Origin: Acidimicrobiales bacterium
Lineage (GTDB): Bacteria > Actinomycetota > Acidimicrobiia > Acidimicrobiales > VFJN01
Direction: 5' to 3'
Assembly: GCA_016936035.1 (NCBI GenBank)
Contig: JAFGPU010000221.1
Location: 1 to 11,905, forward strand
DNA: 11,905 nt
The translations under genes were made by a program, and so were the position numbers. The notes beneath the pieces are model-generated. The model was not told the DNA's origin. It did not search any database and saw nothing but the letters and a program-made list of their open reading frames with translations. This document shows positions 1 through 6,501 of the stretch, in pieces (position 1 is the first letter of the stretch; every line of letters starts with the position of its first letter).

Positions 1-1485
1 GGCATCACGTCGATCGTCGCCGGCAACTGCGGCTTCACTCTCGCCCCCCTGCACGCCGAGGACGCCGACTACGTCCGCCGCATGATGGCCAAGGTCGAGG
101 GCATGCCGCTGGCCGCCCTCGAGCACGGCGTCGACTGGCAGTGGGAGACCTTCGACGAGTACCTCGACCGCCTCGACGGCCGCATCGGGGTGAACGCCGG
201 GTTCATGGTCGGCCACTGCGCGCTGCGTCGGTACGTCATGGGCCCCGACGCGATCGGCAACGAGGCCACGCCCGGCCAGCTGGACGAGATGGTGCGGCTG
301 CTGCACACCTCGATCGAGGCGGGCGGCCTCGGGTTCTCGACGACGTTGTCGTCGACCCACAGCGACGGCGACGGGCAGCCGGTGGCATCGCGCCACGCTG
401 GCCGGGACGAGATCCTCGCCCTGTGCGCGGCGGTGGGCGAGCACGAGGGGACGTTCCTCGAGGGCGCGTTCGAGGGCGGCCTCGACACGTTCTCGGACGA
501 CGAGATCGAGCTGGTCGCCGCCATGTCGGCGGCGGCCGGCCGCCCGATCAACTGGAACGTGCTCACCGTCGACTCGGCGGTGCCCGGCAGGGTTCCCCGC
601 CAGCTGGCGGCGGGCGACCGGGCCGCCGAGGTGGGCGGGCGGGTGGTCGCGCTCACCATGCCGGTGCTCGTGCCCATGAACATGAGCTTCGGCACCTTCT
701 GCGCGCTGTGGCTCATGCCCGGCTGGGGCGAGGTGATGCGCCTGCCCCTCGACGACAAGAAGGCAGCGCTGGCCGACCCCGAGGTGCGGCGCATGTTGGT
801 CGAGGCGTCCCACAGCGAGGCCGCGGGGGTGTTCCGCCGGCTCGCGGGCTGGGACCGCTACGTCATCGGCGACACGTACTCCGACGCCAACGCCGGCCTC
901 AGCGGCCGCATCGTGGGCGAGCTCGCCGCCGAGCGGGGTCAGGACCCCTTCGACACCCTCGTCGAGATCGTCACCGAGGACGACTTCCGCACCGTGCTCT
1001 GGCCCATGCCCACCGACAACGACGACGAGTCGTGGCGCATGCGTCAGGAGGTGTGGAGCGACCCCCGGGTCATGCTCGGCGGCTCCGATGCCGGCGCCCA
1101 CCTCGACCGCATGTGCGGGTCGACCTACACCACCCGGTTGCTGGCCGACTGCCTCCGGGGCCGCAAGCTCGTCCCGGTCGAACGGGCCGTCCAGATGCTC
1201 ACGCAGGCGCCCGCCGAGCTGTTCGGCATGACGGGCCGCGGCACGATCGCCGAGGGCAACCACGCCGACCTCGTGGTCTTCGACCCGGCCACGGTGGGCG
1301 CCGAGAACGCACGGTTGGTCGACGACCTCCCCGGCGGCAGCGCGCGGCTGACCGCCGGGTCCGAAGGCGTGGTGCGCGTCTACGTGTCGGGCGTGGCCAC
1401 CGTGGAGGACGGCACCCCGACCGGTGCCACCCCCGGATCGGTGCTCCGCTCCGGGCGCGACACGGTCACGGTCCCCACCCGCTGA
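1..1485 (+). CDS. Amidohydrolase, N-acyl-D-amino-acid deacylase-like (5' truncated)
   Basis: The frame is open from base 1 to TGA at 1483-1485 and gives 494 visible residues, so the start and the N-terminal metal-binding segment (HxH in this superfamily) lie outside the window. Visible family marks are GNCGF at residues 8-12, whose Cys matches the bridging zinc ligand of D-aminoacylases. Others are GHCALR near 71, a GGLGFSTT segment near 110, GGSDAGAH with Asp363 and His367 (position of the catalytic Asp in the family), and a C-terminal beta-sandwich motif, GTIAEGNHADLVVFD, typical of these hydrolases. The two internal zinc His positions of classical D-aminoacylases are not evident: the regions read FLEGAFEGG (152-160) and INWNV (183-187). 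The fold is therefore secure but the substrate is not. It could hydrolyse an N-acyl amino acid, a cyclic amide or a related compound in the cytosol. An M20 amidohydrolase follows 46 bp downstream on the same strand. Confidence 0.85.
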   Translation, partial: GITSIVAGNCGFTLAPLHAEDADYVRRMMAKVEGMPLAALEHGVDWQWETFDEYLDRLDGRIGVNAGFMVGHCALRRYVMGPDAIGNEATPGQLDEMVRLLHTSIEAGGLGFSTTLSSTHSDGDGQPVASRHAGRDEILALCAAVGEHEGTFLEGAFEGGLDTFSDDEIELVAAMSAAAGRPINWNVLTVDSAVPGRVPRQLAAGDRAAEVGGRVVALTMPVLVPMNMSFGTFCALWLMPGWGEVMRLPLDDKKAALADPEVRRMLVEASHSEAAGVFRRLAGWDRYVIGDTYSDANAGLSGRIVGELAAERGQDPFDTLVEIVTEDDFRTVLWPMPTDNDDESWRMRQEVWSDPRVMLGGSDAGAHLDRMCGSTYTTRLLADCLRGRKLVPVERAVQMLTQAPAELFGMTGRGTIAEGNHADLVVFDPATVGAENARLVDDLPGGSARLTAGSEGVVRVYVSGVATVEDGTPTGATPGSVLRSGRDTVTVPTR

Positions 1486-1531
1486 CCGGGGTGCGTGGCC
1501 GGCCCCGTCCCGTTCGGCCAGACTGCCGTCC

Positions 1532-2833
1532 ATGACTGCGGACGGAGCCGTGCACGATGTGGCCGGACCCGGTGCCACCGGCACCGGGTCGTGGGCGGAC
1601 GGCCTGCTCGCCGAGGCGGGCTCGCTGCTCGACGACGTGGTCGCGCTGCGACGCGACCTGCACCGCCGCCCCGAGCTGGGGCTCGACCTGCCCGAGACCC
1701 AGGCCCGGGTGCTCGACGCGCTCAAGGGGCTGCCCCTGCGCATCACCACCGGCCGGCGGCTGAGCTCGATCGTGGCCGACCTCGACGGCGCCCGACCCGG
1801 GCCCACCGTGCTGCTGCGGGCCGACATGGACGCGCTCCCGATGCCCGAGGACACCGGCCTCGAGTTCGCGTCCGAGGTCGACGGCGCCATGCACGCCTGC
1901 GGCCACGACGTCCACACCGCCATGCTCGTCGGGGCCGCCCACGTCCTGGCCGCCCGTCGGGGCGACCTGGCCGGCCGGGTCCGCCTGTTCTTCCAACCCG
2001 GCGAGGAGGGCCACGGCGGCGCGGCGGTGGCGCTGCGCGAGGGCCTGCTCGACGGGTCCGACGGGTCCGGCGACGGGGCAGACGGCGGGGGAGACGGCGC
2101 GACCGGGCACGAGGCGGTGTCCTGGGCGTTCGCCGTCCACCAGTCGCCGTCGTTCCCGTCCGGCATGGTCGCCACCCGGCCGGGCCCGCTGATGGCGTCG
2201 GCCGACGACCTGCACGTGACGTTGCGCGGCCGCGGCGGCCACGCGTCGATGCCCCACCACGCCAACGACCCGATCCCCGTCGCCTGCGAGATCGTCCAGG
2301 CCCTGCAGACCTGGGTCACCCGGCGGGTCGACGCCTTCACGCCGGCGGTCATCACGGTGGGCCGCATCCGCGCCGGCACCACCTCGAACGTCATCCCGGA
2401 GACGGCGCACATCGACGGGACGATCCGTACCGTGGCGCCCCGGGTGCGGGACGAGGCCCACGCCGCCGTGCGCCGCATCGTCGAGCACGTGGCCGCCGCC
2501 CACGAGATGACCGCCGAGGTCGAGTTGGGCGTCGGCTACCCGGTGACCGTCAACGACGGCGCCGCTGCGGACGAGGTGCTGGGCGTCGCCCGCCGGCTGG
2601 TCGGCGAGGACAGGGCGTTCGCCATGCCCTCGCCGGTCATGGGCGCCGAGGACTTCTCCTTCATCCTCGAGCGGGTCCCCGGGGCCATGGTCTTCCTCGG
2701 CACCCGCCCACCCGGCGTACCCGCCAGCGACGTGGCGCCCAACCACTCGAACCGCATGGTGGTGGACGAGTCCGCGCTGGCCACCGGGGTGGCGCTGTAC
2801 GCGGCGGCCGCGCTCGCGCGCCTCGCGGGCTGA
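1532..2833 (+). CDS. M20-family metallo-amidohydrolase (hippurate / N-acyl amino acid hydrolase-like)
   Basis: This 433-residue protein has the usual length for M20 amidohydrolases of the HipO/AbgB/ILR1 group, which release an amino acid or carboxylate from an N-acyl conjugate. The motifs appear in order: RRDLHRRPELG (40-50), LLRADMDALPM (94-104), HACGHDVHTAM (121-131), QPGEEG (155-160), the lid-domain segment GRGGHASMPHH (233-243), and APNHSNR near the end. The expected two-metal ligands are Cys123, His125, Glu159, His203 and His405, with Glu158 as general base, so the enzyme looks catalytically intact. ATG 1532 is chosen because homology begins soon after it. The open frame runs back to 1424, but that part overlaps the previous gene and looks like a shadow. 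No Shine-Dalgarno is visible. A CAGACT box at 1519-1524, 7 nt before the ATG, could be the -10 of a leaderless promoter. A Gly/Asp-rich insertion sits at residues 174-192. The exact substrate cannot be told from sequence. Confidence 0.92.
   Translation: MTADGAVHDVAGPGATGTGSWADGLLAEAGSLLDDVVALRRDLHRRPELGLDLPETQARVLDALKGLPLRITTGRRLSSIVADLDGARPGPTVLLRADMDALPMPEDTGLEFASEVDGAMHACGHDVHTAMLVGAAHVLAARRGDLAGRVRLFFQPGEEGHGGAAVALREGLLDGSDGSGDGADGGGDGATGHEAVSWAFAVHQSPSFPSGMVATRPGPLMASADDLHVTLRGRGGHASMPHHANDPIPVACEIVQALQTWVTRRVDAFTPAVITVGRIRAGTTSNVIPETAHIDGTIRTVAPRVRDEAHAAVRRIVEHVAAAHEMTAEVELGVGYPVTVNDGAAADEVLGVARRLVGEDRAFAMPSPVMGAEDFSFILERVPGAMVFLGTRPPGVPASDVAPNHSNRMVVDESALATGVALYAAAALARLAG
2051..2107 (+). 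repeat. Gly/Asp low-complexity insertion inside the M20 gene
   Basis: Two exact 9-base units (gacgggtcc) at 2051-2059 and 2060-2068 start a run of GAC/GGN codons that encodes residues 174-192, almost only Asp, Gly and Ser. It follows the QPGEEG region and precedes the strand leading to AVHQ, so it probably forms a flexible surface loop. Slippage of the short repeat is the likely origin. The reading frame is kept. Confidence 0.6.
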
Positions 2834-2853
2834 GGCTGGACCGGACCGCCCGA

Positions 2854-3378
2854 TCAGGTGTCGGCGCCGGTGTCGGACTCGTCGGCTCGGGCCTCGGCCG
2901 CGGCTTTGAGGCGGTCGAGGGTCTGGCGCATGCCCTCGCGCAGCTCGTCGGCGTGGGTGTCGACACCGCCGACGAACGGACCCGACAGCTTGATCAGCCA
3001 CTGGCGGGCGTCGCCGATGTCGCGCGTCTCGGTGACGCGCGTGCCCTCACCGGCGCCCGCGAGCTCGTAACCCCAGCGCACGCCGGTCTCGCGCGTACGG
3101 AACACGAACGACCGGCCGCGCTCGGCCCGCTCGACCTGGTTGGTGGTGAACCACCGCGCCCAGCCCCGCTTGTTGAAGCCGATGAAGCGGGCGCCGACGA
3201 CCGGCTCGCGCCGGCGGCCCACCCAGCGGCACGAGTAGCACTCGGGGCTCCACTCGCCCATGCGGGTGATGTCGGCGACCATGTCGTAGACGAGCTCGGG
3301 GGGCGCGTCGATGGTCACGGTCACTGCGTCGAGGCCCGCGTCGGAGCCGGGCGCGTCGGCGGGATCGGTCTCGGACAC
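2854..3378 (-). CDS. SRPBCC family (polyketide cyclase/START-like) protein
   Basis: The 174-residue product has the N-terminal signature of the SRPBCC ligand-binding fold: [28 protein letters not shown] at residues 19-46. Beta strands follow ([39 protein letters not shown]), and the C-terminal amphipathic helix around 141-165 ([22 protein letters not shown]) closes the hydrophobic cavity. Such proteins bind or process lipophilic ligands. No catalytic residue or ligand can be named from the sequence. The GTG at 3378 is chosen because it directly precedes the conserved domain and sits 7 nt after a TAGCGT box, suggesting a leaderless transcript. The frame stays open to 3504 upstream, but that stretch overlaps the divergent promoter region and looks non-coding. 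It ends 20 bp from the convergent M20 gene and diverges from the aldehyde dehydrogenase gene. The acidic tail [10 protein letters not shown] is probably disordered. Confidence 0.85.
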   Translation of the reverse strand: MSETDPADAPGSDAGLDAVTVTIDAPPELVYDMVADITRMGEWSPECYSCRWVGRRREPVVGARFIGFNKRGWARWFTTNQVERAERGRSFVFRTRETGVRWGYELAGAGEGTRVTETRDIGDARQWLIKLSGPFVGGVDTHADELREGMRQTLDRLKAAAEARADESDTGADT

Positions 3379-3385
3379 GCGCGGG

Positions 3386-3391
3386 ACGCTA
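3386..3391 (-). promoter_or_regulatory. Putative -10 element of a leaderless promoter for the SRPBCC gene
   Basis: On the minus strand TAGCGT (3391-3386) fits the actinobacterial TAnnnT -10 pattern. It is followed by exactly 7 nt (3385-3379) and then the GTG start codon. No Shine-Dalgarno is present, which agrees with transcription starting at the start codon. No convincing -35 box is seen. Confidence 0.45.
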
Positions 3392-3433
3392 GCGGGCCGC
3401 AGCGGCTCGGTCCCAGCCGCCGGCCGATGGCCC

Positions 3434-3464
3434 TTGACCGGCTGGTCAGGCTGGGGTCTAACGT
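3434..3464 (+). promoter_or_regulatory. Putative sigma-A-type promoter of the aldehyde dehydrogenase gene
   Basis: TTGACC at 3434-3439 matches the -35 consensus well. TAACGT at 3459-3464 (TAnnnT) follows after 19 nt; a slightly shifted -10, TCTAAC at 3457-3462, would give 17 nt. Transcription would start near 3471 and leave an untranslated leader of about 47 nt before the GTG at 3518. Confidence 0.5.
3435..3448 (+). promoter_or_regulatory. Operator-like inverted repeat overlapping the -35 box
   Basis: TGACC (3435-3439) and GGTCA (3444-3448) form an inverted repeat with a 4-nt centre that sits on the -35 box of the aldehyde dehydrogenase promoter. Short dyads of this type and place are common binding sites of TetR-like repressors, so induction by a metabolite is possible. 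The arms are only 5 bp and no regulator gene is in view, so this is tentative. Confidence 0.3.
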
Positions 3465-3504
3465 GCAGTAGCACATCGCGCCGGCGAGACGCTGCCCGAC
3501 ACAC

Positions 3505-3513
3505 GAGGGGAAG
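3505..3513 (+). promoter_or_regulatory. Ribosome binding site fixing the GTG start of the aldehyde dehydrogenase
   Basis: GAGGGGAAG at 3505-3513 is a good Shine-Dalgarno sequence 4-7 nt before GTG 3518. It decides for this start over the longer open frame that begins at 3311 within the divergent SRPBCC gene. Confidence 0.75.
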
Positions 3514-3517
3514 ATCT

Positions 3518-4948
3518 GTGACGACCTACGACAAGATCTACATCGACGGGGCCTGGGTGCCGTCCGACGGGTCGGGCACCATCGACGTCTTCGACTCGAC
3601 CAACGGCGAGGTCATCGCCACCATCCCGTCGGGCACCGCCGCGGACGTCGACAAGGCCGTCCAGGCCGCCCGAGCGGCGTTCGCCACCTGGTCCCAGACC
3701 ACGCCCGAGGAGCGGGCCAAGGCGCTGACCCGGGTGGGCGAGGGCCTCGCGGCCCGCATGGACGAGATCGCCACCGTCATCACCCGCGAGGCCGGCATGC
3801 CCAAGTGGCTCAGCAGCATCGTGCAGGCCGGCCTGCCCATCAACTCGTTCAACACCGCCGCGCAGCTCGCCGAGAGCTACGAGTACGAGTCCGAGCTCGG
3901 CAACAGCCTGGTGGTCAAGGAGCCGGTCGGCGTGGTCGGGGCCATCACGCCCTGGAACTACCCGCTGCACCAGATCGCCGCCAAGGTCGCCTACGCGATC
4001 GCCGCGGGGTGCACCGTCGTGCTCAAGCCCAGCGAGGTGGCGCCCGTCGACGCCTTCATCCTCGCCGAGATCATCGACGACGCCGGCCTGCCCGCCGGTG
4101 TGTTCAACCTGGTGCCCGGCACCGGCCCCGAGGTCGGCGAGGCCATCGCCGCCCACCCGGACGTCGACATGGTGTCGTTCACCGGGTCGACCCGCGCCGG
4201 CAAGCGGGTCGCCGAGGTGGCTGCGCAGTCCCTCAAGCGGGTCGCGCTCGAGCTGGGTGGCAAGTCGGCGAACGTGCTGCTCGACGACCTCGACGACGAG
4301 GGCTTCGAGCGGGCCGTGCGCGACGGGGTCGGCAAGGCGTACATCAACTCGGGGCAGACCTGCACGGCGCTGACCCGCATGCTGGTGCCCGCCGACCGCG
4401 TGGCCGATGCCGAGCGCATTGCCGCCGACGAGGTCGAGACCAAGTTCCAGCCCAAGGACCCGTTCGCCGAGGGCGCCATGCTCGGGCCCCTGGCCAGCCA
4501 GGCCCAGGTCGACCGCGTGACCAACTACATCCAGAAGGGCATCGACGAGGGCGCCAAGGTGGTCACCGGCGGTCCCGAGCGCCCGGAGGGGCTCGAAGGC
4601 GGCTACTTCGTGACACCGACGGTGTTCTCCGACGTGCGCAACGACATGACCATCGCCCAGGAGGAGATCTTCGGCCCGGTGCTGTCGATCCTGTCCTACG
4701 AGGGCGAGGACGAGGCGGCCGCCATCGCCAACGACTCGCCCTACGGCCTCTCCGGCGGCGTGTGGAGCGCGGACGCCGAGCGGGCCAAGGCGTTCGCCCG
4801 CCGCATCCGCACCGGCCAGATCGAGATCAACGGCGGCGCCTTCAACCCCAACGCCCCGTTCGGCGGCTACAAGAACAGCGGCTACGGCCGCGAGTACGGC
4901 CCCTACGGCTTCGAGGAGTTCCTCGAGGTCAAGTCGATGCAGCTCTAG
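3518..4948 (+). CDS. NAD(P)-dependent aldehyde dehydrogenase family protein
   Basis: This is a complete 476-residue aldehyde dehydrogenase that oxidises an aldehyde to the carboxylate in the cytosol. All key positions are present: oxyanion Asn147 in PWNYPL, cofactor-binding Lys170 in LKPSE, FTGST at 221-225, general base Glu245 in LELGGK, nucleophile Cys282 in NSGQTC, and Glu383 in EEIFGPV. The C-terminus carries [17 protein letters not shown] and [11 protein letters not shown], as in many actinobacterial enzymes of broad or unknown substrate range. The GTG start is set by the upstream GAGGGGAAG and gives the usual N-terminus ([13 protein letters not shown]). The gene stands alone, with its own promoter at 3434-3464 and a hairpin terminator at 4970-5000. 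The class (betaine-aldehyde-, aromatic- or aliphatic-type) cannot be fixed without a tree. Confidence 0.95.
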   Translation: MTTYDKIYIDGAWVPSDGSGTIDVFDSTNGEVIATIPSGTAADVDKAVQAARAAFATWSQTTPEERAKALTRVGEGLAARMDEIATVITREAGMPKWLSSIVQAGLPINSFNTAAQLAESYEYESELGNSLVVKEPVGVVGAITPWNYPLHQIAAKVAYAIAAGCTVVLKPSEVAPVDAFILAEIIDDAGLPAGVFNLVPGTGPEVGEAIAAHPDVDMVSFTGSTRAGKRVAEVAAQSLKRVALELGGKSANVLLDDLDDEGFERAVRDGVGKAYINSGQTCTALTRMLVPADRVADAERIAADEVETKFQPKDPFAEGAMLGPLASQAQVDRVTNYIQKGIDEGAKVVTGGPERPEGLEGGYFVTPTVFSDVRNDMTIAQEEIFGPVLSILSYEGEDEAAAIANDSPYGLSGGVWSADAERAKAFARRIRTGQIEINGGAFNPNAPFGGYKNSGYGREYGPYGFEEFLEVKSMQL

Positions 4949-4969
4949 CGGCTGGGTACCCACCGCGTC

Positions 4970-5000
4970 CCGAGGGAGCGCCCGCGTGGCGCTCCCTCGG
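4970..5000. terminator. Hairpin terminator between convergent genes
   Basis: A perfect 13-bp inverted repeat (4970-4982 with 4988-5000) encloses a 5-nt loop (cgcgt). It lies 21 nt after the aldehyde dehydrogenase stop and 35 nt beyond the stop of the minus-strand gene that ends at 5036, so it can serve both directions. There is no clear T tract, as is usual in high-GC actinobacteria. Confidence 0.75.
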
Positions 5001-5035
5001 CGCGTGTCGGCGCCGCACCGACGATCGGGGGTGCC

Positions 5036-5662
5036 TCAGGGGCCGCAGTTCTTGCGGTGCCAGGCCTCGACCCAGAGCCGGTCGCCGGCCGACATCGCCG
5101 CCCGGTACGCCTCGGCCGCAGCGGCCTCGTACGGGTCGTCGGCCTCCGCATGGGCAGCGGCGAACTCGGCGAGCCCGGCGACCGCCCGGTCTCGCCCCTC
5201 CTGGTCGCCGCGAAGGTCGGCGTCCAGCCACGACGTCGCCCATCCGCACGGCGTGTCGGGCACCTCCTCAGACTGGCCCGGCGCAGCCACGGAGCCGGTG
5301 GCGGTCGGCTCGCCGCCGTCGTCGCCCCCGCGCACCACGGCGGCGGAGACCAGCGCGAGGGCCAGTGCGGCCGCAGCGGCGGCCACGGTCATTCGGCCGC
5401 GGCGGCGCCGGGGCTCGCGGGCGGGCGTCCCCACGACCAGGTCGTGGGGCGCGCCCGCATCGGCGCCCCCGGCGTGACCGGTGTCGAGCGGCGGGCGATC
5501 GCCGGCCGTGGCAGGCGGTGCGGTCGGGTGGCTGGGCATGGGCAGCTCCTCGATGACGGCACGCGCCGCGGCGCGCACCTCGGGGCGGTCGAGGTCGCGG
5601 TCGGTGACGGGCGCGGCGGCCGCCAGCAGCTCGTCGAGGGTCCTGTCGCCGTCGGGGTGCAT
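5036..5662 (-). CDS. Single-pass membrane protein, putative anti-sigma partner of the upstream ECF sigma factor
   Basis: The 208-residue product has a cytoplasmic-looking acidic N-terminal part with a helical start (RTLDELLAAAAPVTDRDLDR, then PEVRAAARAVIEEL to residue 40). A Pro/Gly/Ala-rich linker and an Arg-rich stop signal (EPRRRRGR, 83-90) follow. The one hydrophobic segment is at 91-110, and an outer domain at 111-208 has Cys139 and Cys206, which could form a disulphide. The order cytosolic N-terminus, one membrane helix, outer domain is that of membrane anti-sigma factors. No HxxxCxxC zinc motif and no recognised sensor domain are seen, so the role is inferred mainly from position. Its ATG (5662) overlaps the sigma gene's TGA as TGATG, with AAGGAGGT 6 nt before the ATG. 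A GTG at 5665 (overlap GTGA) is an alternative start 3 nt from the Shine-Dalgarno. Confidence 0.75.
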   Translation of the reverse strand: MHPDGDRTLDELLAAAAPVTDRDLDRPEVRAAARAVIEELPMPSHPTAPPATAGDRPPLDTGHAGGADAGAPHDLVVGTPAREPRRRRGRMTVAAAAAALALALVSAAVVRGGDDGGEPTATGSVAAPGQSEEVPDTPCGWATSWLDADLRGDQEGRDRAVAGLAEFAAAHAEADDPYEAAAAEAYRAAMSAGDRLWVEAWHRKNCGP

Positions 5663-6318
5663 CACCTGACCTCCTTCTCGACCGGGCGGGCGGGCGCCCG
5701 CTGCTGTGCTCCATGTCCGTCACGGCGCCCGCGTTGCACCGGGGTGGCCCCGGGCGCGCAGGCGTCACGGTGCCCGCTGTCGTCGTCGGCCAGCCAGGCC
5801 CGCAGCCGGGCACGCGCCCGGTGCAGGCGCACCCGGGCCAGGTCGGGCCCCAGGCCCACCACGGCCCCCGCCTCGCGCGGGGCGAGGCCCTCCCACGCGA
5901 CGAGGCGCACGAGCTCGGCGTCGGCGGGGTCGAGGCGGTCGATGGCGGCCCGGATGCGACCCGTCGAGGCGGGCTCCTCCGGCAGGGTGACGAAGGCCGA
6001 CGGCGGCAGGCTGGCGGCGAGCCGGTCGACCAGGGCGCCGCGCCGCCGGGCGGCCCGCCGCGCGTTGGCCAACGTGCGGCGGGCGACACCGAACAGCCAC
6101 AGGCGGGCCTCGTCGCCGAGCGGCACGTCGTCGAGCCGTCGCCAGGCCGTCAGGAACACCTCCGAGAACACGTCCGCGGCGCGATCGGCCGATCCGGCCC
6201 GCCGGCTCACGTAGCCGAGGACCGCCGTGTGGTGGGCCTCGAACAGCTCGACCAGGCGCGCCTGCCGCGATGCGTCCGGTGCGGCGCGGCGGCGCGGCGA
6301 GGGATCACGACGGGGCAT
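5662..6318 (-). CDS. ECF-type RNA polymerase sigma-70 factor (pair 1)
   Basis: This sigma factor of 218 residues (counted from ATG 6318) has the two ECF domains. Region 2 is at about 17-95 (LVELFEAHHTAVLGYVSRRAG, AADVFSEVFLTAWRRLDDVP, ARLWLFGVARRTLANARR). Region 4 is at about 121-178 and contains the helix-turn-helix LAPREAGAVVGLGPDLARVRLHRARARL. A basic tail of some 40 residues after region 4 is unusual for the simplest ECF factors. It would redirect RNA polymerase in response to a signal held back by the coupled membrane protein. Two starts compete. ATG 6330 adds MITT and has no ribosome site. ATG 6318 lies 36 nt after a TGCAAC box, the spacing expected for a leaderless transcript from an ECF -35 element, so I prefer it. 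The frame is open much further upstream, but that part is antisense to the ligase gene. Confidence 0.88.
   Translation of the reverse strand: MPRRDPSPRRRAAPDASRQARLVELFEAHHTAVLGYVSRRAGSADRAADVFSEVFLTAWRRLDDVPLGDEARLWLFGVARRTLANARRAARRRGALVDRLAASLPPSAFVTLPEEPASTGRIRAAIDRLDPADAELVRLVAWEGLAPREAGAVVGLGPDLARVRLHRARARLRAWLADDDSGHRDACAPGATPVQRGRRDGHGAQQRAPARPVEKEVR
5669..5676 (-). promoter_or_regulatory. Perfect Shine-Dalgarno in the end of the sigma-1 gene
   Basis: The minus strand reads AAGGAGGT at 5676-5669, inside the last codons of the ECF sigma gene and 6 nt before ATG 5662. Together with the TGATG overlap it points to translational coupling and a fixed ratio of sigma factor to membrane partner. 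It also favours ATG 5662 over the GTG at 5665. Confidence 0.75.
5712..5738 (-). repeat. Copy 2 of a 27-bp imperfect repeat, possible ECF promoter ahead of the membrane partner
   Basis: Bases 5712-5738 match 6328-6354 at 23 of 27 positions in the same orientation. Read on the minus strand it begins TGCAACGCGGG and ends CGGACATG. It lies within the tail-coding end of sigma 1. A start 36 nt after the T of TGCAAC would fall at 5702, 40 nt before the coupled membrane-protein gene. Promoter function is a guess from position. Confidence 0.4.
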
Positions 6319-6327
6319 CGTCGTGAT

Positions 6328-6354
6328 CATGTCCGGCACCGGCCCCGCGTTGCA
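6328..6354 (-). promoter_or_regulatory. Copy 1 of the 27-bp repeat, possible autoregulatory promoter of ECF sigma 1
   Basis: On the minus strand TGCAAC (6354-6349) occupies -36 to -31 relative to ATG 6318, the same geometry as the GGGAAC boxes of the two plus-strand promoters in this window. The AAC core is typical of ECF -35 elements. The -10 hexamer position (6330-6325, ATGATC) is not conserved in copy 2, so the assignment rests on the -35 box, the spacing and the repeat. Confidence 0.4.
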
Positions 6355-6465
6355 GCGAGTCGCCCGGCCGGTCGTGTCGACTCCCCGGCGCTGTCCGAGG
6401 CCACCAAGGGCGTGTCGGCTGACGGCCACCCGGAGGGTCGCTCCGTCGTCGCGGCGCGAGGTCGT

Positions 6466-6501
6466 GGGAACGTGGGGCGCCCCTGCGAGGTGTACCCGCT
6501 G
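6466..6501 (+). promoter_or_regulatory. ECF-type promoter P1 of the O-antigen-ligase-like gene (leaderless)
   Basis: GGGAAC at 6466-6471, an 18-nt spacer, GTGTAC at 6490-6495, then 6 nt and ATG 6502. If transcription starts at the A of the ATG, the boxes lie at -36/-31 and -12/-7. The same arrangement with the same distances occurs at 8571-8607. GGGAAC is a classical ECF -35 element. No Shine-Dalgarno precedes the ATG. Confidence 0.6.

Noticed and set aside
1424..1531. Upstream extension of the M20 gene frame
   Set aside because: It overlaps the end of the amidohydrolase gene and its translation is Pro/Arg/Ser-rich noise. The family's N-terminus starts after ATG 1532.
3458..4963. Minus-strand open frame of 501 codons opposite the aldehyde dehydrogenase
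   Set aside because: The aldehyde dehydrogenase on the plus strand is certain. The antisense translation is compositionally biased and has no recognisable family.
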